In this document: positions 8,677 through 16,600 of the stretch, piece by piece | How the letters are laid out: each line of letters opens with the position of its first letter | Position numbering within the stretch: the stretch's first letter is position 1 | IMG/VR virus record: IMGVR_UViG_3300022200_005065 | Span: 1-24,692 of that record | Reading direction: 5' to 3' (one strand) | Source: a virus | DNA: 24,692 nt | Program-made: the position numbers and the translations under genes | Notes under the pieces: model-generated | Databases searched by the model: none | Told to the model about the DNA's origin: nothing | Seen by the model: only the letters and a program-made list of their open reading frames with translations

Positions 8677-9311
8677 GCTTGAGCTTCTCTAACCTCGACG
8701 ATAGGAATATCAGGCCAAGACATTGTTTCCCAAAAATCATGAGTGATGGAAATTTGGTCTGTATCAAATCTGGCGTGAACGTCAAATTCACATTCGGTGA
8801 TCGCGACAACGTGAGCCGCTGCGGGGATTGCTGAAGCACCAAAAGTGATAATGCCTGTGCTATAATCAATAGTGTATTCAGTTGCGCCGGCGCCTTCAGT
8901 TTGAAGTACGGCGTTTACATAAACCCCGGTCAATGTTCCATCAACAGGTTTTGTGATATCACGTGTATACGTGTAGGCACCGGACGTGTAGTCTTTTGTG
9001 ATCTGGAAGTCAACTGTTGCCCCGTCACCAACGCCAATGTTTTGTGCCCCGGTTTTATAGTCCATCCAATCCTTAAAGCGGAATGAATAACCTCGACCCG
9101 CACGCGCATGAAAGAAATCAACGACTGCTTCCATGTCAACGCGATCTTTCACACCATAGGCAACGTTGTATTCAGCTTTAGCTTTAGCCCAATTGATATT
9201 GCGCTTCTCATAGCCGGAGCCAAGAATTAAAACTGTCGTTGAAAACTTCGGTCCGCCAGCGGAACCATAAGAGATTGCGGTTGGGAACTGAACATCGTGA
9301 AATGCTGGCAT
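8673..9311 (-). CDS. DUF2460 distal tail protein (GTA gp12-like)
   Basis: A 212-residue member of the DUF2460 family (TIGR02217), a tail-tip protein found immediately upstream of DUF2163 genes in gene transfer agents and alphaproteobacterial siphophages. Visible signatures are FHDVQFPTAISYGSAGGP at the N-terminus, ERK/NINWAKAKAEYNVAYGVK, FFHARAGRGYSFRFKDW in the centre and FDVHARFDTDQI near the end. I place the start at the ATG at 9311 and not at the GTG three codons earlier: AAAAAGG abuts that GTG but is eight bases from the ATG, and family members begin with this M-P-A-F-H pattern. It probably builds the ring joining the tail tube to the hub. Confidence 0.9.
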   Translation of the reverse strand: MPAFHDVQFPTAISYGSAGGPKFSTTVLILGSGYEKRNINWAKAKAEYNVAYGVKDRVDMEAVVDFFHARAGRGYSFRFKDWMDYKTGAQNIGVGDGATVDFQITKDYTSGAYTYTRDITKPVDGTLTGVYVNAVLQTEGAGATEYTIDYSTGIITFGASAIPAAAHVVAITECEFDVHARFDTDQISITHDFWETMSWPDIPIVEVREAQA

Positions 9312-9376
9312 AAAATGCACCTTTTTAGTGAAAAGTGATAAAGATTAGCCAATTATGTCTGATCTTTTAACTAAAG

Positions 9377-12300
9377 TCAATTGTTTCTTGAACTGGCTCT
9401 GTTTGCAGAAGCAAGCATACGAGATTGTATCTGCTTTTCAGAGCGTTTGAAACCATCAACGTCACTTACACCTGAAATGTTCATAGTAACATTTACTGCT
9501 TTACCACCTTTACCATCAGCAGCACCAACGCCATCTTTTGGCATTTCAACAGGAATAGAGCGCCCACGTGAAAGAGGGATAACAGCTTCATTCGGGTGGA
9601 GAACAGCCGGCATTCCGCCCATACCATTTTTACCGGTATTGGTTGTGCCTTCAGCATAATGCGGGGCACTTGCAAAGCTTGACGCAGCCATAGAGTGACG
9701 GGAAACAGGGCTGCTTGATAAACCACCCTCTTTAAAACCACCAAGCAAACTTAGTAGACCCATAGCTCCGCCAGCTCCACCACCGCCGCCACTAGCCATT
9801 TGTGAAATGAGCTGCATGATAGCGCCACCAAACTGACCAAGGCCCGGAACAGCTTGTGACAGTGGACCCATAAGGCTAGAAATACCACTACCAAAGCCAC
9901 CAAGGCCCGGCGTAGCTATTGCTGCACTGGAACCCGCCATCGATGCCTGTTGACCTGCCTGTGAGATTGACTGACCGGCTTGCTGGAACTGCGGCGAAGC
10001 TTGCTGTGCATTTGTACCTGCGATCTGGATAGCCTGACCGTTTTGTTGGTGTGCCATAACGCTTTGCTGCGCATTCATTGTTTCAGTCTGTGTGGCAAGT
10101 GTTTTTTGCTGCGAAGCCATTTGCTCTTGCTGCGTTTGAGTTTGCAATTGCTGATTAGCTGTCGTTGCGTTTTGACCAAGGGTTTGCATCTGCGTACCAG
10201 TTTGCTGTAACGCTTGGTTAGCTGATGTGATCGAGCTTGTGGTTGTAGGGTCAATTCCACCACCACCAGCTATTCCCATATTGTTCTGTTGTTGGTTGCG
10301 CCAATCTTGAAGACCTACCATGCCTTCGGTCTCACGTTTGTGAGGGTTCACTTCACCATGCCCAAATACATTGTTTCCAATGCCCGGATTTTTGGCTTTC
10401 ATATCATCAATGAATGGTCCAAGCGCCGCTCTTTGTGCTTCCGTCCAATCGGCATTGTCTTTTGCAATAACTTCTATACCAAGAGCATTGCTGTTGTTAA
10501 GTCCAAGCCCCGGACCTTGCCCGTCTTTCATATGAGAAGTTTTAAAACCGTCAGCAACTAACTGTTTAATCTGACCATCGCGTTCCATGACATATTGAGC
10601 ACCTAAATTACGCTCATTCAATACGTCTCGCACGCCTTCGGCATCACCGCGTCCGCCAGTGTGGTGGATTATAAGACCAGCAACGTCTTGCGACATTTTT
10701 CTGTTGCTATTTGTCAACCCACTTATGAATTCATATTTTGTCAATCCGGCAGCAGGAGCATTACCCGCCACGGATTGTGCTGCGCCAGTGAAGCCCCCAC
10801 CGCTAATGGTGCCACGCATTCCGCTACCCATTAGAGTTCCGCCGACGGGTTGCATAGCTTGAGCGGCTGTCTTAGGTGCTCCACCATTCATAAGGTTGTG
10901 TTGTGCCGAGGTCATACCGCCGGGCTGGTTTAGACCTGCACCAAGTGATGTACCATTCACAACAACGCTGCCAGCGGATACGGTCATTGCAGTCGTAGAT
11001 TGAATACCGGCGCCGGGGTTACCCATTTGTATAGGTGAAATTTTTGATTGCTGCGGCGAGAACAAAGATTTGAATACCTGATGCACACCAATCTTGATGA
11101 ATTCTTTCAAGATAGATTTGGCAAGTGACTGAAAGTCCATTTTGCCATCGACAACAAGATCAGCAATACCATCCGCAAGTCCGTCAAGAGCTTGCGTGGT
11201 TACCTTATCAAGAGCTGTATCCAAATCATCCAGACCAGCGATGTATCCTTCAAAGCTTGAGCTGTCATTAAGACGCTTGTTTTGTTCGATCAATTGAGCC
11301 ATTGCATCAACTTGCTGCATGGTGACAATATGACCGTCACGAATCATCTGATTAGCTTTTTCCTGCGCTTCTGCGCGAGCATCATTTGCCTTACTACTAT
11401 TGATGAGAGCATTGTTCTCTTTTGCTAAAGAGTTCATAAATGAGGCGTAAGGGTCTTGAATTTCTTGAAGCTCTTCGCGCAGGGCTTTTTGAGCCATCAT
11501 GTAGCCTTGGATGCTTACTTTTCCAGAACTATAAGCTGCATTAAGCGCTTTGAGTTTGCTTTCGTAATCCGCTACGGCGTCGGCTATACTCTTCACATTT
11601 TTTGCCGCAGCAGAAAGGTTTTTATCAGAGGTGCTTCCGGGATTCAACCACTGGTCTTTATCTGTAAGATCAAGTTCTTTACGCTTTGGCTTGTTAGCAT
11701 CATTGCTCTGCTGTTTTCTAGCAAACCTGTCTTTTTCAATGGCAGCGATTCGTTCAAATTCATCAGCTAGCCTAGCAGCTTCAGTCTGCGCCACAATAGC
11801 ACGTTTAGCAATGCCTTCAAGCGCACCGGTTGCAGCATCGGCAAAGTTACCAATGTGGTCAGTCTTAAATATTTGCTTTATGTCGTGACCGGTCTCTACT
11901 ATTCCTTTCTTCAATTCACCCAGTATATCAGAAGGAGAAAAAGCTTCAGCCGCCAAACGTCCAGCTTTGGCAAACTCACCATTGAACAATGCGGATACAG
12001 CACCAATAGGTTTTTTCAAGATATTGATGATGGTTGCACCAACATTAGCGGCAACTGCACCAAGACCCATGAACATGCTTATGACAAAGTTCACGACGTC
12101 CTTGAAAATGTCCTTAGTACTAGAACCACTGTCCTTGGAACTTGATTCCATAGACCGCATTACTTCGTCATAGAAGTTGGTAAATTCAGCCCAAGCTTGC
12201 TTTGCCAAGGTACCGACGCTTACATGGGTCTCACCAATCTTTATTAGATCATCCCAATAATAAGCAGCAGCAGCGGAACCAGCTAGAAACACACCAGCAA

Positions 12301-13732
12301 GCAAAGCACCAACAGGTCCAATGGTCATTGCTAGAGTACCAAAACCGGCAACCAAATTCATAACCATGCCATGTACTGACTTAACGGCGGTTACAGCTAC
12401 AAGTGCTCTTATTGATTTGACAACAGTGTCAACGTTTTTGATCAACCACTGCGCAGCCTTGCCAGCCATGCGAATAGCGTCGCCAAGACCTTTACCAATT
12501 TTCTTAGCCAAGTCTTCGAAAGACTTAGAACCCATATCTCTTGTTAATGCTTGAGCAACAGCGCTGATCGCATCTAGTACGCCATTTTCACCAACAGTCT
12601 TTTTGAAGTTGAACCAAGAGTTTTCAAGACGAGAAATCTGAGCGTCCGCACGTTCGGCAGCCGTTGGGATAGCATCGCCTAGCCCTCTTGCCATTTGGTC
12701 AAAAACGGCAATCAAGAATTCTGGTTTGATACGCCGGTTGGTCAAAAAGTCTTCCAAAGAATCAGTGGCGTTGCCTGTCATTTTACGAAGCAAGTCTTGC
12801 GCCGCCGGGAAGAAACCGGGCAATTGCTCACCGATCTGACGACGAAATTCTTCCATAGAACCAACACCCTTAGAGAAGGTCTGTTGGATACCATAGAATA
12901 CAAGTTTTTGTTGTTCGGCTGTAAGGCCAAACACACGCATAGATGCAGATGCATCTTCAAACATATTTTGAGTGTCTTGAAGTGGTACGTTGGCATTCTT
13001 CATAGCAGCAGCAAGACGACCATAACTGTCCATTGCGCCTTCGATTTGAATACCATATTTTTGAGCAACATCACCAACAAACGCCATGTTGCTTGCAATA
13101 TCTTTTGGGCTGTCCGCAGATATTTTCATGATGTTATTGAATTTGGCAACAGCCAAAGATGCGTCATAAACACCCTTGGTGAAGTTACCAAGTGTCAAAG
13201 CACCAAAGAGAACACGAAGCTGCGAACCCATGTGATAAGATGCTGACATTGAATTCTCAAGACCGCGCATCCCGCCTGACAAACGACCGATACCAACGTT
13301 CGCACGCCCAGCAGCCGCACCAACGGCAGTTAGCTGACGAGCTTGACCGCCAATGCCTCGCCCACGCATACCGCCCATCATAGAGGCATTCATCATTTTA
13401 AGAGCGCCAGCAGAACGTGCAGCAGCCGCGCCGATCGCATTGATTTGTGCGGCAGCGTTGCGTAGACCAACAGGAGCTTTGATTGAGGCTAGGGCAGCGC
13501 CGAAGGCTTGAGTGTTGCGGACAGATACCTTAGAGGGGCCTTTCATCGCTGCCATGGACTTTGCCATGCGAGAATAATTCGCACCGGAAAGACCTTTTTG
13601 ACGTGCGACCGCAGCTTGCGTAGTCTGGAGATTACGCAGTGATTTTTGCATTCGGTTTATAGCATTGGTATAATCATTGGCGCCTTTTTTGGCGCCTTTG
13701 GCATCAATACTTAAGCGAAGGTTATCACTCAC
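9377..13732 (-). CDS. Tape measure protein with internal N-acetylmuramoyl-L-alanine amidase domain
   Basis: A 1451-residue protein that sets tail length and is ejected ahead of DNA. The N-terminus is basic and helical. Residues about 165-375 match the tape-measure N-terminal domain (FGLTAEQQKLVFYGIQQTF, EFRRQIGEQLPGFFPAAQ). Hydrophobic stretches near 450-495 and 545-585 fit membrane insertion. Coiled coil follows to about 860. Residues about 1000-1146 are an Amidase_2/PGRP zinc amidase: IIHHTGG with His1023/His1024, FGHGEVNPHK with His1125, then a Glu-rich ETEG that could give the third ligand. A Gln-rich low-complexity stretch (about 1165-1270), a Gly-rich stretch and a HPNEAVIPLSRGR-type tail end follow. 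The start is GTG, with GAAGGG upstream and the chaperone stop three bases before. At about 1.5 angstrom per residue the tail could approach 200 nm, less the globular domain. Confidence 0.93.
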   Translation of the reverse strand: MSDNLRLSIDAKGAKKGANDYTNAINRMQKSLRNLQTTQAAVARQKGLSGANYSRMAKSMAAMKGPSKVSVRNTQAFGAALASIKAPVGLRNAAAQINAIGAAAARSAGALKMMNASMMGGMRGRGIGGQARQLTAVGAAAGRANVGIGRLSGGMRGLENSMSASYHMGSQLRVLFGALTLGNFTKGVYDASLAVAKFNNIMKISADSPKDIASNMAFVGDVAQKYGIQIEGAMDSYGRLAAAMKNANVPLQDTQNMFEDASASMRVFGLTAEQQKLVFYGIQQTFSKGVGSMEEFRRQIGEQLPGFFPAAQDLLRKMTGNATDSLEDFLTNRRIKPEFLIAVFDQMARGLGDAIPTAAERADAQISRLENSWFNFKKTVGENGVLDAISAVAQALTRDMGSKSFEDLAKKIGKGLGDAIRMAGKAAQWLIKNVDTVVKSIRALVAVTAVKSVHGMVMNLVAGFGTLAMTIGPVGALLAGVFLAGSAAAAYYWDDLIKIGETHVSVGTLAKQAWAEFTNFYDEVMRSMESSSKDSGSSTKDIFKDVVNFVISMFMGLGAVAANVGATIINILKKPIGAVSALFNGEFAKAGRLAAEAFSPSDILGELKKGIVETGHDIKQIFKTDHIGNFADAATGALEGIAKRAIVAQTEAARLADEFERIAAIEKDRFARKQQSNDANKPKRKELDLTDKDQWLNPGSTSDKNLSAAAKNVKSIADAVADYESKLKALNAAYSSGKVSIQGYMMAQKALREELQEIQDPYASFMNSLAKENNALINSSKANDARAEAQEKANQMIRDGHIVTMQQVDAMAQLIEQNKRLNDSSSFEGYIAGLDDLDTALDKVTTQALDGLADGIADLVVDGKMDFQSLAKSILKEFIKIGVHQVFKSLFSPQQSKISPIQMGNPGAGIQSTTAMTVSAGSVVVNGTSLGAGLNQPGGMTSAQHNLMNGGAPKTAAQAMQPVGGTLMGSGMRGTISGGGFTGAAQSVAGNAPAAGLTKYEFISGLTNSNRKMSQDVAGLIIHHTGGRGDAEGVRDVLNERNLGAQYVMERDGQIKQLVADGFKTSHMKDGQGPGLGLNNSNALGIEVIAKDNADWTEAQRAALGPFIDDMKAKNPGIGNNVFGHGEVNPHKRETEGMVGLQDWRNQQQNNMGIAGGGGIDPTTTSSITSANQALQQTGTQMQTLGQNATTANQQLQTQTQQEQMASQQKTLATQTETMNAQQSVMAHQQNGQAIQIAGTNAQQASPQFQQAGQSISQAGQQASMAGSSAAIATPGLGGFGSGISSLMGPLSQAVPGLGQFGGAIMQLISQMASGGGGGAGGAMGLLSLLGGFKEGGLSSSPVSRHSMAASSFASAPHYAEGTTNTGKNGMGGMPAVLHPNEAVIPLSRGRSIPVEMPKDGVGAADGKGGKAVNVTMNISGVSDVDGFKRSEKQIQSRMLASANRASSRNN

Positions 13733-13734
13733 TG

Positions 13735-14531
13735 TTATCTACCCTTCGTAGGTTTCTTTTGTTTAGACCTTTTTTCCTGTTGCTCATAATAATTTTGTAG
13801 GAAAATGGAATCCAGAGCCGGGATAGCCTGTAATAAGAATTCAGCATCATCCGGCACTACGCGGGATAATTCTGCGTATGACCAAATGTCGTGAATAGTA
13901 ATGGGCTGCGGTCCGATTTGACCTGTCTGGCGCTGACGATTGAGCACATCAAATGCTCGCCAAGCCCATTCTGAAGTAGCTAGAAGTATCGGCTCTTTTT
14001 CAAGAGTTTTGGACTTCGAAATCTTGCCTTCTTCCTGAAGCTTTTTAAGCCACCCCGCTTGCCTAGAAGACGGGCGGAGTGACCACTTTAGGAATTCAGT
14101 TAGTTTCCCAATGTTTCTTCATCGGAAGACTTTTTGTAAGTTGCCGCTGCCATTGAAAGCTGAACAATTTCAGTCTTCAACTCTTTCATGTCTTCAGAAC
14201 CGAAGACTTCCATAGCAATTTCAGGGGTATATGGGACCACGGAGTCAGTGCCTTCAGCAGTCTTTTCAGTGAAGGTTTCACCACGCCAATCGGCAACAAT
14301 ACCGTAAGCGATTTGCTTGTTCAGAATCTCTTCCGCAGCTTCATCACTCAACTTATTGCGATTGATATCTTGCTGGTATTTCTTGGAAGCTTCTTCACGT
14401 GCTTTTTGCGCCTTCTTTGAAGACAGGCGGCGAATTTTCAACTCGAACCCATCGAACTGGCACCATTTGCCATCTTCTTCAAGGCCAAGGTCAACAGCAT
14501 ATTTTGCTGCTAATTTATCTTTGATACTCAT
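13735..14531 (-). CDS. Tail assembly chaperone, frameshifted long form (G-T type fusion)
   Basis: Ribosomes that slip by -1 at GGGAAAC (14109..14103) leave the 143-residue short frame and read from CTA at 14103..14101 to a TAA at 13737..13735, adding 122 residues for a 265-residue product. I read the whole second frame: it has no stop, starts LTEFLKWSLRPSSRQ, and includes EWAWRAFDVLNRQRQTG and a DDAEFLLQAIPALDSIFLQN segment, as expected for a tail chaperone T domain. This second frame has no good start of its own; a GTG at 13947 lies well inside it and lacks a Shine-Dalgarno sequence. The pair sits just before the tape measure gene, the conserved place for such chaperones, which coat the tape measure while the tube is built. 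Frameshifting is inferred from sequence. Confidence 0.88.
14100..14531 (-). CDS. Tail assembly chaperone, short form (G type)
   Basis: A 143-residue, charged, mostly helical protein between the tail tube and tape measure genes. It contains CQFDGFELKIRRLSSKKAQ near the N-terminus, an acidic/basic helix to about residue 70 and a YTPEIAMEVF segment. It ends with ETLGN and the stop TAA, and the last three sense codons contain the slippery heptamer. ATG at 14531 has GAAGGA upstream at good spacing. As in lambda gpG, the short form should be the major product, with a minority extended by frameshifting. The leader upstream (14543-14586) can fold into crossing helices that end next to the ribosome binding site, so translation may be controlled. 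Confidence 0.88.
   Translation of the reverse strand: MSIKDKLAAKYAVDLGLEEDGKWCQFDGFELKIRRLSSKKAQKAREEASKKYQQDINRNKLSDEAAEEILNKQIAYGIVADWRGETFTEKTAEGTDSVVPYTPEIAMEVFGSEDMKELKTEIVQLSMAAATYKKSSDEETLGN
14103..14109 (-). promoter_or_regulatory. -1 programmed ribosomal frameshift site GGGAAAC
   Basis: The heptamer fits X XXY YYZ and is in the correct phase (ttG GGA AAC taa), one codon before the stop of the short chaperone. Slippage moves ribosomes into the frame that stays open to 13735. A weak 6-bp stem with one G-U pair (14077..14072 with 14055..14050) lies 25 bases downstream, farther than usual for a stimulator, so its role is doubtful; the adjacent stop codon may itself promote slippage. Confidence 0.85.
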
Positions 14532-14542
14532 AGTCGGTTCCT

Positions 14543-14586
14543 TCGGGTAGAGGGCGAGGGGCAGCGACCCGACAACGCCACCCCTC
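14543..14586 (-). promoter_or_regulatory. Candidate pseudoknot in the leader of the tail chaperone gene
   Basis: On the minus strand GAGGGG (14586..14581) can pair with CCCCTC (14561..14556), and TCGGGT (14572..14567) with ACCCGA (14548..14543). The two 6-bp helices cross, giving an H-type pseudoknot with loops of 8, 5 and 7 bases. The last helix ends immediately before the AGGAA of the ribosome binding site. The stretch is GC-rich and alternative pairings exist (for example AGAGGG with CCCTCT), so the fold needs comparative support. Confidence 0.45.
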
Positions 14587-14616
14587 TAACTGTTTATCTA
14601 CAAATATGTCGGTATG

Positions 14617-14636
14617 AAAAGGGAGCTAGGCTCCCT
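14617..14636 (-). terminator. Intrinsic terminator after the tail tube gene
   Basis: Five bases past the tail tube stop, AGGGAGC and GCTCCCT form a perfect 7-bp stem with a CTA loop, and the 3' arm runs into TTTT. It is compact and GC-rich with a short U tract, so it may stop only part of transcription; some read-through would be needed to feed the chaperone and tape measure genes unless a promoter was missed. Confidence 0.7.
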
Positions 14637-14640
14637 CTCC

Positions 14641-16461
14641 TTATTCTGGTTTAATGCTAGAGAAGCGATCAACTTGAAGCATGCACGCGGTTGACGCGTC
14701 ACGGAATGCAGTCCATTCCATTTCTTCAGTGATATCTTCATCGATACCTGTAGGTGATACAGGGTCAGACGTGATCTTAACAGCAGGGACCGTGAATACA
14801 TAGTGATTGAAATCAAGATCAGTAAAGTCAAAACCAAGTGAGATTGTATCGTGGTTGATAAAGTGACTATACAATTCGAGGGTCTCGAAGTATGCAGTCA
14901 TTGTGCCTGTTAGATTGAAACGACCAGTACCAATTCCGCGAGGGAACTTAGAACCAACAGCCATCTGGTTACGCAAAGTCGCGTCGCCTTCTAGCGTGAT
15001 GGACTGAACCGCAGAAGCCAAGATCGAACCGTTTTTGGTGATATCACCAACGTTGGTCGTGGCGTTCATTACTTCAGTGGCTGTTGTCGTAAACAATGTG
15101 TAAGAACCAGCATCACCAATAACTTCAGCAGAAGCAGGTGTTGTTTCTTTACCATTGAACGCCATCGTTCCGGTAACAATCGCACCGGTTGAAACGTCCA
15201 TTGAGAAAGTACCAACGCGCATGCCGGTCATTAGGAAGTGCTTATCAACATCGTTGAAAGAGGTTTCCAAAGAGAATGACTGTGCAGTGATATCTGCAAG
15301 GTCACCCGGATTGCGCAACATTGAAGCTTTAACCGAGGTTACGCCCGGTGCAGCTACAGTTGGTGGTGTTGGTGTTACAGTCAAAACGTCGTCAGCAGCA
15401 TTCACAATCGTGAATACACCACGTGCACCTGCGGCTGAAGCGGCTGCGGCAGTACCAACAGCTATTTCAGTGTTACCATCGACAACTTCAGTCACGTCAG
15501 CAAGAGCGCTATTTGACAAGAAGAACAATGTAACGACACCGACAGCAGGAACAGCTTTAACATTCAAGCGACCAGCGACACGTTCAGCATTCACAGCATT
15601 TGCAAACGACAAAGCAGTATCAGTAGCAGTACCACCAGTTGTATAATCAACACCGGCAACCAAAGCAACGATTTCTGTTCCATCAGTAATTGACAAACTA
15701 TCAGCATCTGCGCCGGTGCCTGTCCAAGTGACTGTGTTGTTACGGAAAGTAACATCACTTACTGGTGTGTCCACATAGATTTTCTGACCTGCAACAAGTT
15801 GACCAGCAGCAATGGCAGAAGCAAAAGCGTTACCACTGTTTGAGTCGATCGTAGCAGCACCAGCGGTACCAAGGCGTAGAGCCGAGCTATTAAGGACGGT
15901 AACGTCGTTCGCATCCATAATTTTTGTATAAGCTGTACCAGCTTCGGCAACAAGGTCTGTTTCAGTAATAGTCACAGTCGTTACACCTGCACCAAATGCA
16001 ACTGAAGCGATTGTGTTATAACCGTTGTTGGTGGCTCCAATGAAGCCTTCAGTTTTAATGTAGCGACCTGCGGTAAAGTAGTCTGTATAATCTCCGCCAG
16101 AAATGGCGATAGCTGATACACCAGTTATAGAAACTGTGTTACCCTTCCAAAAGTCGAAAGACATTGGGCGCGACCATGCGCCAAGTACGAACGCCTGTAA
16201 AAAGTCATCATGTGACCCGGCGCTAAATTCAAAGTTGATATCGCCTTCAGTCATAGCTGAAACTTCGATCACCGAGCTAACCATACGGTCAGCGCGAAGC
16301 TCGTCGGAAACAACAGTTTCCTTGCTTGCAACTAGGGAAGAAGAAGTGAAGCGTAGCTCTCGCACGTTGCCGCTAGCAGGGGTTACACCCCAATCAGCGG
16401 TGTCTTCTGCGATAAAGCGAATGCTGGCGCGGTTGGAATCCGCAAATCCGGCTGTGGGCAT
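14641..16461 (-). CDS. Major tail tube protein with a large insertion
   Basis: A 606-residue protein of the phage tail tube family (Phage_tube_2-like). The N-terminal part (NRASIRFIAEDTADWGVTP, then EGDINFEFSAGSHDDFL) and the C-terminal part (SLETSFNDVDKHFLMTGM, AIVTGTMAFNGKE, SHFINHDTISLGFDFTD) carry the family pattern: strands of the tube beta-barrel and the assembly loops. Family members I know are about 300-400 residues. The excess is an Ala/Thr/Val-rich beta region at about residues 190-390, which I do not recognise and which should lie outside the tube. It begins at ATG 16461 with GGAGAG upstream, has its own promoter and hairpin leader, and is followed by a terminator, fitting a high-copy protein. 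Confidence 0.88.
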   Translation of the reverse strand: MPTAGFADSNRASIRFIAEDTADWGVTPASGNVRELRFTSSSLVASKETVVSDELRADRMVSSVIEVSAMTEGDINFEFSAGSHDDFLQAFVLGAWSRPMSFDFWKGNTVSITGVSAIAISGGDYTDYFTAGRYIKTEGFIGATNNGYNTIASVAFGAGVTTVTITETDLVAEAGTAYTKIMDANDVTVLNSSALRLGTAGAATIDSNSGNAFASAIAAGQLVAGQKIYVDTPVSDVTFRNNTVTWTGTGADADSLSITDGTEIVALVAGVDYTTGGTATDTALSFANAVNAERVAGRLNVKAVPAVGVVTLFFLSNSALADVTEVVDGNTEIAVGTAAAASAAGARGVFTIVNAADDVLTVTPTPPTVAAPGVTSVKASMLRNPGDLADITAQSFSLETSFNDVDKHFLMTGMRVGTFSMDVSTGAIVTGTMAFNGKETTPASAEVIGDAGSYTLFTTTATEVMNATTNVGDITKNGSILASAVQSITLEGDATLRNQMAVGSKFPRGIGTGRFNLTGTMTAYFETLELYSHFINHDTISLGFDFTDLDFNHYVFTVPAVKITSDPVSPTGIDEDITEEMEWTAFRDASTACMLQVDRFSSIKPE

Positions 16462-16501
16462 AGGTCTCTCCGACAGGTTTGGTTTCGATTAAAGGGCAAT
16501 C

Positions 16502-16528
16502 CTATCGCCAGAACCTCCGGCGGGATAG
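16502..16528 (-). promoter_or_regulatory. Hairpin in the leader of the tail tube gene
   Basis: On the minus strand CTATCCCGCC pairs with GGCGATAG (8 bp with a 2-base bulge) around a GGAGGTTCT loop. The loop bases AGGTT could also pair with AACCT at 16479..16475, just before the ribosome binding site, giving a second possible pseudoknot. No U tract follows, so it is not a standard terminator. Confidence 0.5.
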
Positions 16529-16548
16529 TAAAAATCCGAATAACGCAA

Positions 16549-16577
16549 ATTCTACCTTGTTATGGAGCAAAGGTCAA
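16549..16577 (-). promoter_or_regulatory. Sigma-70-type promoter for the tail tube gene
   Basis: TTGACC (16577..16572) and TAGAAT (16554..16549) are each one base from the consensus, with a 17-base spacer. The promoter lies just after the tail terminator stop and would start an RNA at about 16542, giving an untranslated leader of about 80 bases before the tail tube ATG. This is the best promoter match I found in the window. Confidence 0.7.
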
Positions 16578-16600
16578 AGGATTAGCGAGTGGCTCATACT

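Noticed and set aside
9312-9320. DUF2460 protein start at GTG 9320
   Set aside because: The AAAAAGG Shine-Dalgarno bases overlap or touch it, and the family begins at the M-P-A-F-H pattern from ATG 9311.
12695-13246. Open frame of 183 codons on the plus strand
   Set aside because: It lies opposite the tape measure gene, has no ribosome binding site worth noting, and gives a Cys/His-rich protein without family traits. Minus-strand coding is certain there.
13735-13947. Separate 70-residue gene starting at GTG
   Set aside because: The frame is open far upstream to the slippery site, the GTG lacks a ribosome site, and the upstream part encodes T-domain sequence. It is the end of the frameshift product.
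15155-15646. Open frame of 163 codons on the plus strand
   Set aside because: It is opposite the tail tube gene and its Ala/Thr/Val-rich product reflects the composition of that gene. No independent support.
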